Shown one piece after another: positions 17,152 to 26,816 of a DNA stretch of 64,000 nucleotides. The first letter of the stretch is position 1. Each line of letters begins with the position of its first letter. The notes beneath the pieces are model-generated. The model was not told where the DNA came from. It worked only from the letters and a program-made list of their open reading frames with translations, and searched no databases. The stretch comes from Streptomyces venezuelae ATCC 10712 (GTDB lineage Bacteria > Actinomycetota > Actinomycetes > Streptomycetales > Streptomycetaceae). The translations under genes were made by a program, and so were the position numbers. The DNA lies in the NCBI RefSeq assembly GCF_008639165.1, contig NZ_CP029197.1:2418001-2482000 (forward strand), read 5' to 3'.

Positions 17152-18405
17152 ATGATGGGCGGCATGGGTCACATGGGTCACATGGCGAAGAGTTCCTGGG
17201 TGCCTTCGGTCACCCTGCGCGTGGGCGCCGGGGGCGTGGACGTGGCGGCGCTGCTGCTCGCCGCGGACGGGCGGGTCCGGGGGGACGCGGACATGGTCTT
17301 CGACGGGCAGCCCGCCCATCCCTCCGGTGCCGTCCGGCACGAACAGGCTTCGCTGCTCCTCGCGTTGCACGAGGTGGAGGCGGACGTCGAGCGGATCGTG
17401 ATCGCCGGGTCCGCGGCCGGCGGCGCCCTGACGGCGGTCGCCCCGGACGGCGCGGCCGTCGCCGCGCACACGGTGGCGGCCGCGCCGGAGACGACCGCCG
17501 TGGTGCTCGCGGAGTTCTTCCGGGAGTCGGGCGGCTGGAAGTTCGCCGGGGGCGGGAAGGGGTACGGCTCCGGACTCGCCGCGCTGGTCACGGAGTTCGG
17601 CGTCGAGGTCGCGGACGAGACCGGGGCGGCGCAGCAGCAGCCGGAGCCGGTCGCCGCCGGGCCCGTACCGCTGACGGGTGTGGTGAAGATGCCGGTGCGG
17701 GCGCGGCAGGCCGGCGGGTCGTCCGCCGCCGGCGCGGCGGCGCCCGGCCACGCCGGGCCGTCCGCCCCCGGTGGCCCGTTCCCGCCCGCCGACCGGCCGT
17801 ACGAGCTCGTCGGGGGATGGGAGTTCGGCCCGGTCTTCGAGCCGTTCGCGATCACGGGGGACGGCGACCAGGTGGTCACCGTGGACGACCGCGTCCCGCC
17901 GGGCCCGGTCCTGGTGGAGACCGCGCACGAGGGCAGGGACGGCTACTTCGCCGTCTTCCCCCTCGACCAGCGGAACAAGGACGGGCAGTACCTGTTCAGC
18001 ACCACCCTCCCCGACTTCAGGGGGAGTTCGGTCACCCCGGCACCCGAGGGCCGTGCGCTGCGGCTGCGCGTGCGGGCGTACCACCGCTGGGTGATGCGGG
18101 TGAAGCCCGTGGCCGCCGCCCGCCGCATCGAGGGGACGCTGCGGGGGTACGGTCCCGAGGCCCTGCTGTACACGGGCGGCGCGGCCGATCTCCAGGTGCA
18201 CTTCGAGGGCGACGAGGACGGCGGCGGCTACGTCGGCATCCGGTGCCACGAGGTCGCCGGGCACACCGGTCTCACGGAACGGCCGACGCTGCTCCTCAAC
18301 CGCACCGAGCCGCTGCTGCACACCGTCCCGCTGCCGCCGGGCCCGCTGTTGCTGCTGCACCGGGCCGACGGCCCGTGGACGCTGACGGTGAAGGAGCTGG
18401 ACTAG
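17152..18405 (+). CDS. TerD-family protein with long C-terminal extension
   Basis: The first ~165 residues match the TerD/calcium-stress domain: Gly-Ala-Gly-Gly-Val-Asp-Val-Ala-Ala-Leu-Leu-Leu, then Arg-Gly-Asp-Ala-Asp-Met-Val-Phe with Gln-Pro and Gly-Ala-Val. After an Ala/Pro/Gly linker (about 170-215) comes a ~200-residue beta-rich region without a family I recognise. Total 417 residues. The start is uncertain: ATGs occur at codons 1, 2, 5, 8 and 11 because of a 9-base ATGGGTCAC repeat, and Met11 (before Ala-Lys-Ser-Ser-Trp) fits TerD best. TerD proteins are linked to tellurite, phage and chemical stress. Ends 7 bases from the convergent sigma factor gene. Confidence 0.75.
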   Translation: MMGGMGHMGHMAKSSWVPSVTLRVGAGGVDVAALLLAADGRVRGDADMVFDGQPAHPSGAVRHEQASLLLALHEVEADVERIVIAGSAAGGALTAVAPDGAAVAAHTVAAAPETTAVVLAEFFRESGGWKFAGGGKGYGSGLAALVTEFGVEVADETGAAQQQPEPVAAGPVPLTGVVKMPVRARQAGGSSAAGAAAPGHAGPSAPGGPFPPADRPYELVGGWEFGPVFEPFAITGDGDQVVTVDDRVPPGPVLVETAHEGRDGYFAVFPLDQRNKDGQYLFSTTLPDFRGSSVTPAPEGRALRLRVRAYHRWVMRVKPVAAARRIEGTLRGYGPEALLYTGGAADLQVHFEGDEDGGGYVGIRCHEVAGHTGLTERPTLLLNRTEPLLHTVPLPPGPLLLLHRADGPWTLTVKELD

Positions 18406-18412
18406 ACACCCG

Positions 18413-19423
18413 CTAGTCGAGATAGCCGCGCAGCTGGTCGGCGTAGGCGTGGTCCCGGAGTTTGCCGAGGGTCTTGGACTCGATCTGGCGGATGCGTTCG
18501 CGCGTCACGCCGAAGATGCGGCCGATCTCCTCCAGGGTGCGGGGCCGGCCGTCGTCGAGGCCGTAGCGGAGCTGGACGACCTTGCGTTCGCGCTCGCCGA
18601 GGGTGGACAGGACGTCCTCCAGGTGGCGGCGGAGCAGCAGGAAGGCGGCGGACTCCACGGGTGAGGCGGCGTCGCCGTCCTCGATGAGGTCGCCGAGGGC
18701 GACGTCCTCCTCCTCGCCGACGGGGGCGTGCAGGGAGACCGGTTCCTGGGCGAGCCGGAGCACCTCGCCGACCCGCTCGGGGGCCAGGTCCAGCTGGGCG
18801 GCGACCTCCTCGGCGGTGGGTTCGTAGCCGCGTTCCTGGAGCATCCGGCGCTGGACCCGGATGACCCGGTTGATGAGTTCGACGACGTGCACGGGGACGC
18901 GGATGGTCCGGGCCTGGTCGGCGAGGGCCCGGGACATCGCCTGGCGGATCCACCAGGTGGCGTACGTGGAGAACTTGTAGCCGCGCGCGTAGTCGAACTT
19001 CTCGACGGCCCTGATGAGGCCGAGGTTGCCCTCCTGGACGAGGTCCAGCATGGTCAGGCCGCGCCCCACGTACCGTTTGGCGACGGAGACGACGAGGCGG
19101 AGGTTGGCCTCGATCAGCTTGCGCTTGGCGATCCGCCCCAGGACGACGAGCCGGTCCAGGTCGCTCGCCAACCGGGAGTCCAGGTCGGGGGTGTTGGCGA
19201 GTTTCTCCTCCGCGAAGAGTCCGGCCTCGACCCGGCGGGCCAGGTCGACCTCCTCCTCGGCGGTCAGCAGCGGGATGCGGCCGATCTCGCGGAGGTACTG
19301 GCGGAAGAGGTCGGAGGAGGGCCCGTTGCCGCCGAGGTCGGGGCGGCGGCGCTGGGGTGGTATCTCCGGCTGCTCGTCCGGTGCGGCGGCGGGCGGTTCC
19401 TGGGACACGAACTGGGTCTGCAC
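18413..19423 (-). CDS. hrdA: RpoD-family sigma factor, HrdA-like
   Basis: A 336-residue group 1/2 sigma-70 factor. Region 1.2 is at about 38-70 ([11 protein letters not shown]). Regions 2.1-2.4 include [12 protein letters not shown] and Tyr-Ala-Thr-Trp-Trp-Ile-Arg-Gln-Ala. Region 4.2 ([10 protein letters not shown]) is near the C-terminus. It lacks the long region 1.1/Lys-rich N-terminus of HrdB, so it is one of the non-essential Hrd paralogues; position next to dnaG points to hrdA. GTG 19423 is chosen because GGAGGT sits 8 bases upstream. The extra 33 upstream codons in frame have no ribosome site. Confidence 0.85.
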   Translation of the reverse strand: MQTQFVSQEPPAAAPDEQPEIPPQRRRPDLGGNGPSSDLFRQYLREIGRIPLLTAEEEVDLARRVEAGLFAEEKLANTPDLDSRLASDLDRLVVLGRIAKRKLIEANLRLVVSVAKRYVGRGLTMLDLVQEGNLGLIRAVEKFDYARGYKFSTYATWWIRQAMSRALADQARTIRVPVHVVELINRVIRVQRRMLQERGYEPTAEEVAAQLDLAPERVGEVLRLAQEPVSLHAPVGEEEDVALGDLIEDGDAASPVESAAFLLLRRHLEDVLSTLGERERKVVQLRYGLDDGRPRTLEEIGRIFGVTRERIRQIESKTLGKLRDHAYADQLRGYLD

Positions 19424-19570
19424 GGCGGGCGACCTCCAGGGGGGTGATCGCTGCCGGTCCGGGGGCGTACGGCAGCGGGACGACACCGTCACCCAGTGTG
19501 GGGTACGACACATCGCCGCCACGAGGGGCGTGCGGTGACTTTTTGAGACCGCGGCGTGACTGACCGTACG

Positions 19571-21463
19571 TCAGAGGGCGGCGGCGCCGTTGTTCCGCAG
19601 GGACTGCCCGTACTGGGTGAGCACCCAGAGTTCGTTCTGGACGGCGGCGAGCTGCTCGGGGTCGCCCTGGGCGCCGAGCCGGGCGAGGGTGCCCTGGACG
19701 TCGCGGATGCGGCGGTCGACGGCGCGGAGCCGGACGGTGACGAGCTGGTCGCCGGCGTAGGCCTCGTCGACGGTCTTGGCGAAGATCGTCTCGACGGCGA
19801 GTTCGGTGACGAGGGCGCGGACGGTGTCGTTGGGCGCGGCCTCGCGGACGGCGTCGAGGTAGTCGGCGGGGGCTCCGGTGGCGCCGCCGGCGTCCTGGAC
19901 GCACTGGCGGACGGCCGCGTAGGGCGGGGCGGTGAACTCGTCGACGCCGTAGGCGTCGAAGGCCGGGGAGACGAGCTCGGGGCGCTGGAGGGCGAGCTTG
20001 AGGAGTTCACGCTCGGTGCGGTGCGCGGGGCTGCGCAGGTTGAGCGCGGGGCCTGAGGGGGCGGGGGCCGGGGCGGCGGTGTCGTATCCGCGCTGCGGGC
20101 CCTGCTGCCGCTCGGGGCCCTTGCCGCCGCGGTCGCGGGCCCAGCGGGCGAGCTGGGCGACCCGCTTGACGACGAACTGGGTGTCGAGGATGCCGAGCAT
20201 GCCGGCGAGCTGGACGGCGACCTCGTGCTGGGCGCCGATGTTCTTGATCCGGGCGACGACGGGCGCGGCCTCGTCGAGGGCGGCGGCGCGGCCGGCCGGG
20301 GTCTCCAGGTCGTACCGCTTCACGATCTGGCGGAGGGCGAACTCGAAGAGCGGGGTGCGGGGCTGGACGAGGTCGACGACCGCCTCGTCACCCTTGGCGA
20401 GGCGCAGGTCGCAGGGGTCCATGCCGTCGGGGGCGATGGCGATGTAGGTCTCGGCGGCGAACTTCTGGTCGTCCTCGAAGGCGCGCAGGGCGGCCTTCTG
20501 GCCGGCGGAGTCGCCGTCGAATGTGAAGATGACGCGGGCCGAGCCGTTGTCCATGAGGAGGCGGCGGAGGATCTTGATGTGGTCGCCGCCGAAGGCGGTG
20601 CCGCAGGTGGCGATGGCGGTGGTGACCCCAGCGAGGTGGCAGGCCATGACGTCGGTGTAGCCCTCGACGACGACGGCCCGGCTGACCTTGGCGATGTCCT
20701 TCTTGGCCAGGTCGATGCCGTAGAGCACCTGGGACTTCTTGTAGATCGGCGTCTCGGGGGTGTTGAGGTACTTGGGGCCGTTGTCGTCGTCGCGGAGTTT
20801 GCGCGCGCCGAAGCCGACGATCTCGCCGCCGACGTCCTTGATCGGCCACATGAGGCGGCCGCGGAAGCGGTCGATGGGGCCGCGGCGGCCGTCCTGGGAG
20901 AGCCCGGAGAGGATGAGTTCCTTGTCGGAGAAGCCCTTGCCGCGCAGATAGCGGGTGAGGTGGTCCCAGCCGGCCGGGGAGTAGCCGACGCCGAAGTGGG
21001 CGGCGGCGGCCTGGTCGAAGCCGCGCTCGGCGAGGAAGGCGCGGCCGATCTCGGCCTCGGGCGAGCCGAGTTGGTCGGCGTAGAACTGGGCGGCGACCTT
21101 GTGGGCCTCGATCAGGCGGATGCGTTCGCCGCGCTGGTGGCCCGGGTTGTAGCCGCCCTCCTCGTACCGCAGGGTGATGCCCGCCTTGGCGGCGAGGCGC
21201 TCGACCGTCTCCGAGAAGGAGAGGTGGTCGATCTTCATCACGAAGGCGATGGTGTCGCCGCCCTCCTGGCAGCCGAAGCAGTGGAAGAGTCCCTTGCTGG
21301 GGCTGACCTGGAAGGACGGCGACTTCTCGTCGTGGAAGGGGCAGAGGCCCTTGAGGTTGCCGCCGCCCGCGTTGCGGAGCTGGAGGTACTCGGACACGAC
21401 GGCGTCGATCGGGACCGCGTCCCGGACCGCCTTCACGTCGTCATCGTTGATCCTGCCTGCCAC
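19571..21463 (-). CDS. dnaG: DNA primase
   Basis: A 630-residue primase that makes RNA primers at the replication fork. The CHC2 zinc site is Cys41-x2-His44-x17-Cys62-x2-Cys65. The TOPRIM core shows Val-Val-Val-Glu-Gly-Tyr-Thr-Asp-Val and Thr-Phe-Asp-Gly-Asp-Ser-Ala-Gly. The C-terminal helicase-binding domain follows a Gln/Arg/Pro linker near 450-475. GTG start at 21463, 22 bases after the upstream FAD reductase gene, so cotranscribed. Clustering with dgt and a sigma factor recalls the macromolecular-synthesis operons of other bacteria. Confidence 0.97.
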   Translation of the reverse strand: MAGRINDDDVKAVRDAVPIDAVVSEYLQLRNAGGGNLKGLCPFHDEKSPSFQVSPSKGLFHCFGCQEGGDTIAFVMKIDHLSFSETVERLAAKAGITLRYEEGGYNPGHQRGERIRLIEAHKVAAQFYADQLGSPEAEIGRAFLAERGFDQAAAAHFGVGYSPAGWDHLTRYLRGKGFSDKELILSGLSQDGRRGPIDRFRGRLMWPIKDVGGEIVGFGARKLRDDDNGPKYLNTPETPIYKKSQVLYGIDLAKKDIAKVSRAVVVEGYTDVMACHLAGVTTAIATCGTAFGGDHIKILRRLLMDNGSARVIFTFDGDSAGQKAALRAFEDDQKFAAETYIAIAPDGMDPCDLRLAKGDEAVVDLVQPRTPLFEFALRQIVKRYDLETPAGRAAALDEAAPVVARIKNIGAQHEVAVQLAGMLGILDTQFVVKRVAQLARWARDRGGKGPERQQGPQRGYDTAAPAPAPSGPALNLRSPAHRTERELLKLALQRPELVSPAFDAYGVDEFTAPPYAAVRQCVQDAGGATGAPADYLDAVREAAPNDTVRALVTELAVETIFAKTVDEAYAGDQLVTVRLRAVDRRIRDVQGTLARLGAQGDPEQLAAVQNELWVLTQYGQSLRNNGAAAL

Positions 21464-21485
21464 GCATGAAGTGTACGGGGGTCCC

Positions 21486-22748
21486 TCAGGCGATCAGGCT
21501 CTCCAGGGGGACGGAGGCATCGGCGAGGGCGTCGGGGTCCACGGGCTTCCGGGCGCGGATGAGCTGCTGGACGGGGTCTGTGACGTCCCACACGTTCACG
21601 TTCATGCCGGCGAGGACCCGGCCCTCCTTCAGCCAGAAGGCGATGAACTCGCGCTTGCCGGTGTCGCCGCGGACCACGACCTGGTCGTACGAGCCGGGGG
21701 GCGCCCAGCCGGAGTACTCCATGCCCAGGTCGTACTGGTCGGAGAAGAAGTAGGGGACGCGGTCGTAGGAGACGTGCTGCCCGAGCATGGCGCGGGCGGC
21801 GGCCGGGCCGCCGTTGAGGGCGTTGGCCCAGTGCTCGACGCGGAGCCGGGTGTGCAGCAGCGGGTGGTGGGCGGCAGCGACGTCGCCCGCGGCGAAGACG
21901 TCGGGGTCGGAGGTGCGCAGCGATTCGTCGACGGCGATGCCGCCGCCGTCGGCCCGGTCGACGAGGGCGAGCCCGGAGTTCTCGGCGAGGGCGGTGCGGG
22001 GCGCGGCGCCGATGGCGGCGAGCACGGCGTGCGCCGGGTGCTCCTCGCCGTCGTCGGTGCGGACGGCGAGGACCATGCCGTCCTGGCCGACGATCTCGGT
22101 GAAGCGGGCGCCGAAGTGGAAGCGGACGCCGTGGTCGGTGTGCAGGTCGGCGAAGAGCTGGCCGAGCTCGGGTCCGAGGACCCGGTGCAGCGGGGTGGGG
22201 TCGGACTCGACGACGGTGACCTCGGCGCCGTAGCCCCGGGCGGCGGCGGCGACCTCCAGGCCGATCCAGCCGGCGCCGGCGATGACCAGGTGGCCGTTGT
22301 CCCGGCCGAGGGAGGCGAGGACCTGGCGGAGCCGGTCGGCGTGGGCGAGCCGGCGCAGGTGGTGGACGCCGGCGAGTTCGGTGCCGGGGATGTCGAGCCG
22401 GCGCGGCTCGGCGCCGGTGGCGAGGAGCAGCTTGTCGTAGCGGATGACGGTGCCGTCGCCGAGGCGGACGGTGTGGGCCTCCCGGTCGACGGCGGTGACG
22501 GACTGTCCGAGGTGCAGCTCGATGTCGTGGCGCGCGTACCAGGCGGCCTCGTGGACGAAGGCGCTGTCGCGTTCCTTCGCGCCGGTCAGGTAGCCCTTGG
22601 ACAGGGGTGGGCGCTCGTAGGGGTAGTCGCGTTCGTCGCCGATGAGGATCACCCGGCCGTTGAACCCCTCGGCGCGCAGGGTCTCCGCCGCTTTGGCCCC
22701 TGCCAGGCCCCCGCCGACGATGACAAAGGTCTGATCTGCGTCGACCAC
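21486..22748 (-). CDS. FAD-dependent NAD(P)H/ferredoxin reductase
   Basis: A 420-residue pyridine-nucleotide disulfide-type oxidoreductase. It has an N-terminal FAD fold (Val-Ile-Val-Gly-Gly-Gly-Leu-Ala-Gly, residues 10-18), a central NADH fold (Ile-Ala-Gly-Ala-Gly-Trp-Ile-Gly-Leu-Glu near 155), and Thr-Ser-Asp-Pro-Asp-Val-Phe-Ala-Ala-Gly-Asp (FAD ribityl) near 280. There is no redox-active Cys-x4-Cys pair, so it belongs to the rubredoxin/ferredoxin reductase group that feeds P450s or dioxygenases. GTG start 22748 follows GGAGGAAAC. It precedes dnaG by 22 bases, but nothing suggests a functional link. Confidence 0.88.
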   Translation of the reverse strand: MVDADQTFVIVGGGLAGAKAAETLRAEGFNGRVILIGDERDYPYERPPLSKGYLTGAKERDSAFVHEAAWYARHDIELHLGQSVTAVDREAHTVRLGDGTVIRYDKLLLATGAEPRRLDIPGTELAGVHHLRRLAHADRLRQVLASLGRDNGHLVIAGAGWIGLEVAAAARGYGAEVTVVESDPTPLHRVLGPELGQLFADLHTDHGVRFHFGARFTEIVGQDGMVLAVRTDDGEEHPAHAVLAAIGAAPRTALAENSGLALVDRADGGGIAVDESLRTSDPDVFAAGDVAAAHHPLLHTRLRVEHWANALNGGPAAARAMLGQHVSYDRVPYFFSDQYDLGMEYSGWAPPGSYDQVVVRGDTGKREFIAFWLKEGRVLAGMNVNVWDVTDPVQQLIRARKPVDPDALADASVPLESLIA

Positions 22749-22889
22749 GTCGTTTCCTCCTCTTTGCGACCGCTTCCAACCTACGCCCCCGGGCGTTCCT
22801 CGGGCCGTACCGCCCCGGGGCGTGCATGCGAGCGTCCCGCACGGAGGGTGGTGACGGAAGAGGGCGCCTCGGCGGCGGGGCGGGAGTGG

Positions 22890-24209
22890 TCAGGAGTGGT
22901 GGGGGCGGAGAGCGGCGTGCAGGGCGCGGGCGGAGGCGTCGGTGAGGGAGGCGATCTGGTCGACGATGACGCGCTTGCGGGCCCGGTCGTCGCGGGCGGC
23001 GTCGAAGAGGGACCGGAACTGGGGTTCGAGTCCGTCGGGGGCGCGGGCGACCAGGGCCTCGGCGAGCTCGGCGACGACGATGCGCTGGTCGGCGCGGAGG
23101 GCTTCCTGCTGGGGGCGCTGCATGACGTACCGGTCGGCGACGGCCTTGAGGACCGCGCATTCGTTGCGCGCCTCGCGGGGGACGACCAGTTCGGCGCCGT
23201 ACCGGGTGAGGCCGCCCGAGCCGTACGCCTGCCGGGTGGCGCCCTCGGCGGCGAGGCAGAAGCGGCCGATGAGCTGGCTGGTGGCGTCCTTGAGGCGGGC
23301 CTGGGCGACGGCCGAGCCGTCGTAGCCGTGCGGCCACCACTCCTGGTCGACGAGCCGGTCGAGGGCCTCGGCGAGCTCCTGCGGGTCGGTGTCCTCGGGG
23401 ACGTAGCGGCCGATGGCGACGGCGGCGATGTCGGCGCGCTCGGGCTCGGCGAGCAGGAGGTTGGGGTCGATGTGTCCGGCGTGCAGGCCGTCCTCGAAGT
23501 CGTGGACCGAGTAGGCGACGTCGTCGGACCAGTCCATGACCTGGGCCTCGAAGCACTTGCGGTGGGCGGGGGCGCCCTCCCGGATCCAGGCGAAGACGGG
23601 CAGGTCGTCCTCGTACACGCCGAACTTGGGCGAGCCGGGGTCCTCGGGGTGTGCGCCGCGCGGCCACGGGTACTTGGTGGCGGCGTCGAGGGCGGCCCGG
23701 GTGAGGTTGAGGCCGACGCTGACGAGCTCGCCGTCGGCGTCCTTCACGAAGCGCTTGGGCTCGATGCGGGTGAGGAGGCGGAGCGACTGGGCGTTCCCCT
23801 CGAAGCCGCCGCAGTCCTTCGCGACGTCGTTGAGCGCCTGCTCGCCGTTGTGCCCGAAGGGCGGGTGGCCCATGTCGTGGGAGAGGCAGGCGGCCTCGAC
23901 GAGGTCGGGGTCGCAGCCGAGGGCGGCGCCGAGCTCCCGGCCGACCTGGGCGCATTCCAGGGAGTGGGTGAGCCGGGTGCGGGGGCTGGCGTCCCAGGCG
24001 TGGCCCCGGGTGCCGGGGGTGACGACCTGGGTCTTGCCGGCGAGCCTGCGCAGCGCGGCGGAGTGCAGCACGCGGGCGCGGTCGCGCTGGAAGGCGGTGC
24101 GCCCGGGGCGTTTGTCGGGCTCGGTGTCCCAGCGCTCGGTCGCGGCGGAGTCGTATCCCGGGGTGTCGGCGGGGGTGTCCTGTCCTGAGGTGTCCGTGAT
24201 GCCTTCCAT
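22890..24209 (-). CDS. dgt: dGTP triphosphohydrolase
   Basis: A 439-residue HD-domain enzyme that cleaves dGTP to deoxyguanosine and triphosphate. Arg-x-x-His-Ser-Leu-Glu (near 79) and [12 protein letters not shown] (near 107-118) supply the metal ligands. Asp-Trp-Ser-Asp-Asp-Val-Ala-Tyr-Ser (near 220) is the distal HD aspartate region. ATG 24209 gives the usual length. The frame stays open upstream through the chelatase gene, but that is shadow. It lies between sirohydrochlorin chelatase (35 bases) and the FAD reductase. Confidence 0.94.
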   Translation of the reverse strand: MEGITDTSGQDTPADTPGYDSAATERWDTEPDKRPGRTAFQRDRARVLHSAALRRLAGKTQVVTPGTRGHAWDASPRTRLTHSLECAQVGRELGAALGCDPDLVEAACLSHDMGHPPFGHNGEQALNDVAKDCGGFEGNAQSLRLLTRIEPKRFVKDADGELVSVGLNLTRAALDAATKYPWPRGAHPEDPGSPKFGVYEDDLPVFAWIREGAPAHRKCFEAQVMDWSDDVAYSVHDFEDGLHAGHIDPNLLLAEPERADIAAVAIGRYVPEDTDPQELAEALDRLVDQEWWPHGYDGSAVAQARLKDATSQLIGRFCLAAEGATRQAYGSGGLTRYGAELVVPREARNECAVLKAVADRYVMQRPQQEALRADQRIVVAELAEALVARAPDGLEPQFRSLFDAARDDRARKRVIVDQIASLTDASARALHAALRPHHS

Positions 24210-24244
24210 GCCTCGAAGGTAACCGGAGGGACCGACAGAAGCGC

Positions 24245-25009
24245 TCAGACGGTGGCGAGTTCCCGCCCGCGGGTGGTCGGGCGGGGCGCCGTGTCGTAGC
24301 GGTGGAGGACGAGGCGGGCGAGGGCGGGGTGGGCACCGAGGGGGTCGGAGGCGATCCAGGGGGCGTGGGCGGCGGCCCGGGTGGCGAAGAGGCCGGGGGC
24401 GGTGAAGCAGGAGGCGACGGCGATCCGGTGGCGGCCGCGGGCGGTGAGGACGCGGACGGCCTCGGGGACGGTGGGCGCGGCGGCGGAGGCGTAGGCGGGG
24501 AGGACGGGGACGCCGCCGAGCCGCTCGCCGAGCAGGGCCGCGATCCGGCGGGTCTCGGCGCCGGACCGGGGGTCGCGGGAGCCGGCGGAGGCGAGGACGA
24601 TCCCGGTGGCCGGGGAGTCGCCGTCCCCGGGGGGCCAGCCGGCCTGGGCGAGCCGGTCGGCGAGGGCCTCGACGAGCAGCGGGTGCGCGCCGAGGGGTGC
24701 GGCGAGGCGGGCCCGGAGGGCGGGTACGGCGGCGAGGGCGGCGGGCAGGTCGTGGGTGACGTGGTGCCCGGGGGCGAGGAGGAGGGGGACGAGAACGGCG
24801 TCCCGGCCCTCGGCGGCGAGCTCCGCGAGGGTGGCGTCGAGCAGCGGGGCGTTCAGTTCGATGTGGGCGAGCCGCACGTCGAGCCCGGGCCGCAGCTCGC
24901 GGACCCGGTCGAGGAGCCGGCTCAGCGTGGCGCGGGCCCTGGGGTCCCGGCTGCCGTGGCCGACGGCGACGAGGGTGGGGCGGCGGCGAGGGGTGTGCGG
25001 CTCCGTCAT
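24245..25009 (-). CDS. Sirohydrochlorin chelatase (CbiX/SirB type)
   Basis: A 254-residue two-lobed chelatase that inserts Fe2+ (or Co2+) into sirohydrochlorin. The N-terminal Ala-Val-Gly-His-Gly-Ser-Arg-Asp-Pro motif (His near 18) and Leu-Ala-Pro-Gly-His-His-Val-Thr (near 85) give the metal-binding histidines. A second lobe repeats the pattern (Leu-Ala-Ser-Ala-Gly-Ser-Arg-Asp near 140). The siroheme produced is the cofactor of NirB, encoded at 42.3-44.8 kb, and nasA lies 1.8 kb away. So this gene belongs functionally to nitrate assimilation although it is cotranscribed with dgt. Confidence 0.9.
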   Translation of the reverse strand: MTEPHTPRRRPTLVAVGHGSRDPRARATLSRLLDRVRELRPGLDVRLAHIELNAPLLDATLAELAAEGRDAVLVPLLLAPGHHVTHDLPAALAAVPALRARLAAPLGAHPLLVEALADRLAQAGWPPGDGDSPATGIVLASAGSRDPRSGAETRRIAALLGERLGGVPVLPAYASAAAPTVPEAVRVLTARGRHRIAVASCFTAPGLFATRAAAHAPWIASDPLGAHPALARLVLHRYDTAPRPTTRGRELATV

Positions 25010-25174
25010 GGTGCGATCGTGGCGGCCGGACGTTGCCTCCCCGTTGCGCGGGGGTCACGGCTGCTTTCCGGGCCCGTACGGGGGTGTTTCGGCGGCCTCA
25101 CGGGGCCGCGGCGGGCACTGTCAGCGGGCCGCGTGGGTGCCGGGCGGCCCGTGGTGAGGTGCCGTGCCGGGTCA

Positions 25175-25240
25175 CGGGCGGCCGACGGCGGGGGCCCGGC
25201 GGCCGGCGGTGGGGGCCCGGGCGGCCGGCGGAGAAGGGCC
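25175..25240. repeat. Three-copy GC-rich minisatellite (~22 bp)
   Basis: Three imperfect direct copies of a CGG(G)CGGCCGGCGGNGGGGGCC-like unit (25175-25196, 25197-25217, 25218-25240) fill part of the 285-base gap between the chelatase and aquaporin genes. The rest of that gap holds no recognisable gene. Confidence 0.6.
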
Positions 25241-25265
25241 GCACCTTCCCCTGCCCTCTTTTTTC

Positions 25266-25287
25266 ATTCCGAATCACGGAATATCTT
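25266..25287 (+). promoter_or_regulatory. Operator/promoter of the aquaporin-like gene
   Basis: ATTCCG-N5-CGGAAT (25266-25282) is a perfect inverted repeat in a locally A/T-rich stretch. TATCTT (25282-25287) lies 7 bases before ATG 25295, the spacing of a leaderless -10 element. A repressor at the dyad would block this promoter. Confidence 0.5.
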
Positions 25288-25294
25288 TTCCACC

Positions 25295-26020
25295 ATGAGA
25301 ATGTCCCCGCCCGCTCTCCCCCGGCGCGTCGCCGCCGAGTTCATCGGAACCGGCGCCCTCGTCGCCGTCATCGTCGGCTCCGGCATCCGCGCCGACTCCC
25401 TCAGCCAGGACATCGGGGTCCGGCTGCTCGCCAACGCCGCCGCGTCCGCCATCGGCCTCGGGCTGCTCATCGCCCTCATCGGGCCGCTGTCCGGCGCCCA
25501 CTTCAACCCCGTCGTGACCCTCTCCGAATGGTGGTCCCGGCGCCACGAGGACGGCGGCGGCCGCGACGTCCTCGCCTACATCGGCGCCCAGCTCGCCGGA
25601 GCCGTCGCCGGAGCCCTGCTCGCCGAGGCGATGTTCGGCCGGGCCCCGGGCGCCTGGGCCACCGAGTCCCGAACGGCGCTCCACCTGCTGCTCGGCGAGG
25701 CCGTCGCCACCGCCGGGCTCGTCCTCGTCGTCCAGGGGCTGCGGCACATCGGCCGCCCCGCACTCGCCCCGGTCGCCGTCGCGGGCTACATCGGCGCGGC
25801 GATCTGGTTCACCTCCTCCGGCTCCTTCGCCAACCCGGCCGCCACCGTCGGCCGCGCCTTCTCCGACTCGTTCACCGGCATCGCCCCCGCCTCGGTGCCC
25901 GCCTTCGCCGCCGCCCAGCTCCTCGGGATGCTGCTCGGGATGGTCCTGGCCGGTGTGTTGTACGGAACACCCCGGACGGCCGGCGAACCGAACGCCCCCC
26001 GGGCGCGTCGGACGGGGTGA
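25295..26020 (+). CDS. MIP-family aquaporin/glyceroporin
   Basis: A 241-residue channel with six membrane helices and two half-helix motifs: His-Phe-Asn-Pro-Val (near 70) and Phe-Ala-Asn-Pro-Ala (near 180). The first NPA box is altered to NPV, which is common in atypical MIPs such as those in arsenic loci. It would conduct water or small uncharged solutes. ATG 25295 or ATG 25301 could be the start; a -10-like TATCTT fits the first. YdcF/SanA follows 34 bases later. No arsenic gene is next to it, so no specific solute is claimed. Confidence 0.85.
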   Translation: MRMSPPALPRRVAAEFIGTGALVAVIVGSGIRADSLSQDIGVRLLANAAASAIGLGLLIALIGPLSGAHFNPVVTLSEWWSRRHEDGGGRDVLAYIGAQLAGAVAGALLAEAMFGRAPGAWATESRTALHLLLGEAVATAGLVLVVQGLRHIGRPALAPVAVAGYIGAAIWFTSSGSFANPAATVGRAFSDSFTGIAPASVPAFAAAQLLGMLLGMVLAGVLYGTPRTAGEPNAPRARRTG

Positions 26021-26054
26021 CAGACCGACACCCCACGCCCCCGGAGGTTCCCGC

Positions 26055-26771
26055 ATGCCGGCACGGCTCTCCCGGCTGGTCCCCCGCACGACCCGGGGCC
26101 GCCGCCGTACCGTCCAGGCCGTGATGCTGGGCGCGGTCCTCGCGCTCGCCCCCGTCACCTGGATGCACACCGCCGCCGCCGGGAAGCTCCGTACCACCGC
26201 CGACGTGCCCGCCCGGGACGTCGCCGTCGTCTTCGGCGCCGGGCTGTGGAACGGCCGCCCCACCCCGTACCTCGCGCACCGGCTCGACACCGCCGCCGAG
26301 CTGTACCGGAGCGGCAAGGTCAGGGTCCTCCTCGTCACCGGGGACAACAGCAGGACCGCGTACGACGAACCCAGCGCCATGCGCGCGTACCTCACCGCGC
26401 GCGGCGTGCCGGACACCCGGATCGTCAGCGACTACGCGGGTTTCGACACCTGGGACTCCTGCGTGCGGGCCCGGAAGGTCTTCGGCGTCGACCGGGCCGT
26501 GCTCGTCACCCAGGACTTCCACATCAAGCGGGCCGTCGCGCTCTGCGGGCGCGCCGGCGTCGACTCGTACGGCGTCGGCGTCCCCGAACCCCACGACCGC
26601 ACCTGGTACTACGGCACCACCCGGGAGCTCTTCGCGGCCGGCAAGGCCGCCCTCGACGCCGGTCTGCGGCCCGACCCGCGCTTCCTCGGGCCGCGGGAGA
26701 AGGGCGTCGCCGAGGCCCTGGCCTCACCTCCGCGGCCGGCGGCGGCGGAGGGCATGGCACCGCGCCCGTAA
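26055..26771 (+). CDS. SanA/YdcF-like DUF218 protein
   Basis: A 238-residue protein anchored by one N-terminal membrane helix (about 18-36) after a basic leader, with an extracytoplasmic DUF218 domain. Landmarks are Val-Val-Phe-Gly-Ala-Gly (near 60), Leu-Leu-Val-Thr-Gly-Asp-Asn (near 95), and Val-Thr-Gln-Asp-Phe-His-Ile-Lys-Arg-Ala (near 152). SanA homologues affect envelope permeability and vancomycin sensitivity; ElyC/YdcF relatives act in cell-wall precursor lipid metabolism. GGAGG precedes ATG 26055. Confidence 0.88.
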   Translation: MPARLSRLVPRTTRGRRRTVQAVMLGAVLALAPVTWMHTAAAGKLRTTADVPARDVAVVFGAGLWNGRPTPYLAHRLDTAAELYRSGKVRVLLVTGDNSRTAYDEPSAMRAYLTARGVPDTRIVSDYAGFDTWDSCVRARKVFGVDRAVLVTQDFHIKRAVALCGRAGVDSYGVGVPEPHDRTWYYGTTRELFAAGKAALDAGLRPDPRFLGPREKGVAEALASPPRPAAAEGMAPRP

Positions 26772-26794
26772 TCAGCGGTGCCGCCCCGCGTAAC
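26768..26794 (+). promoter_or_regulatory. Possible weak GlnR site upstream of nasA
   Basis: GTAAT (26768-26772) and GTAAC (26790-26794) are 22 bases apart, the a-site period of the actinomycete GlnR box (gTnAC-n6-GaAAC-n6-gTnAC). The intervening GaAAC sites are not recognisable. The match is weaker than the box before nirB. Confidence 0.3.
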
Positions 26795-26816
26795 ACGCCC
26801 GGCGCACCCTGGCGGC

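Noticed and set aside
14980..18360. 1100-codon minus-strand open frame opposite the ABC and TerD genes
   Set aside because: Low-complexity His/Arg/Asp/Gly sequence with no motifs; antisense to clear ATPase domains.
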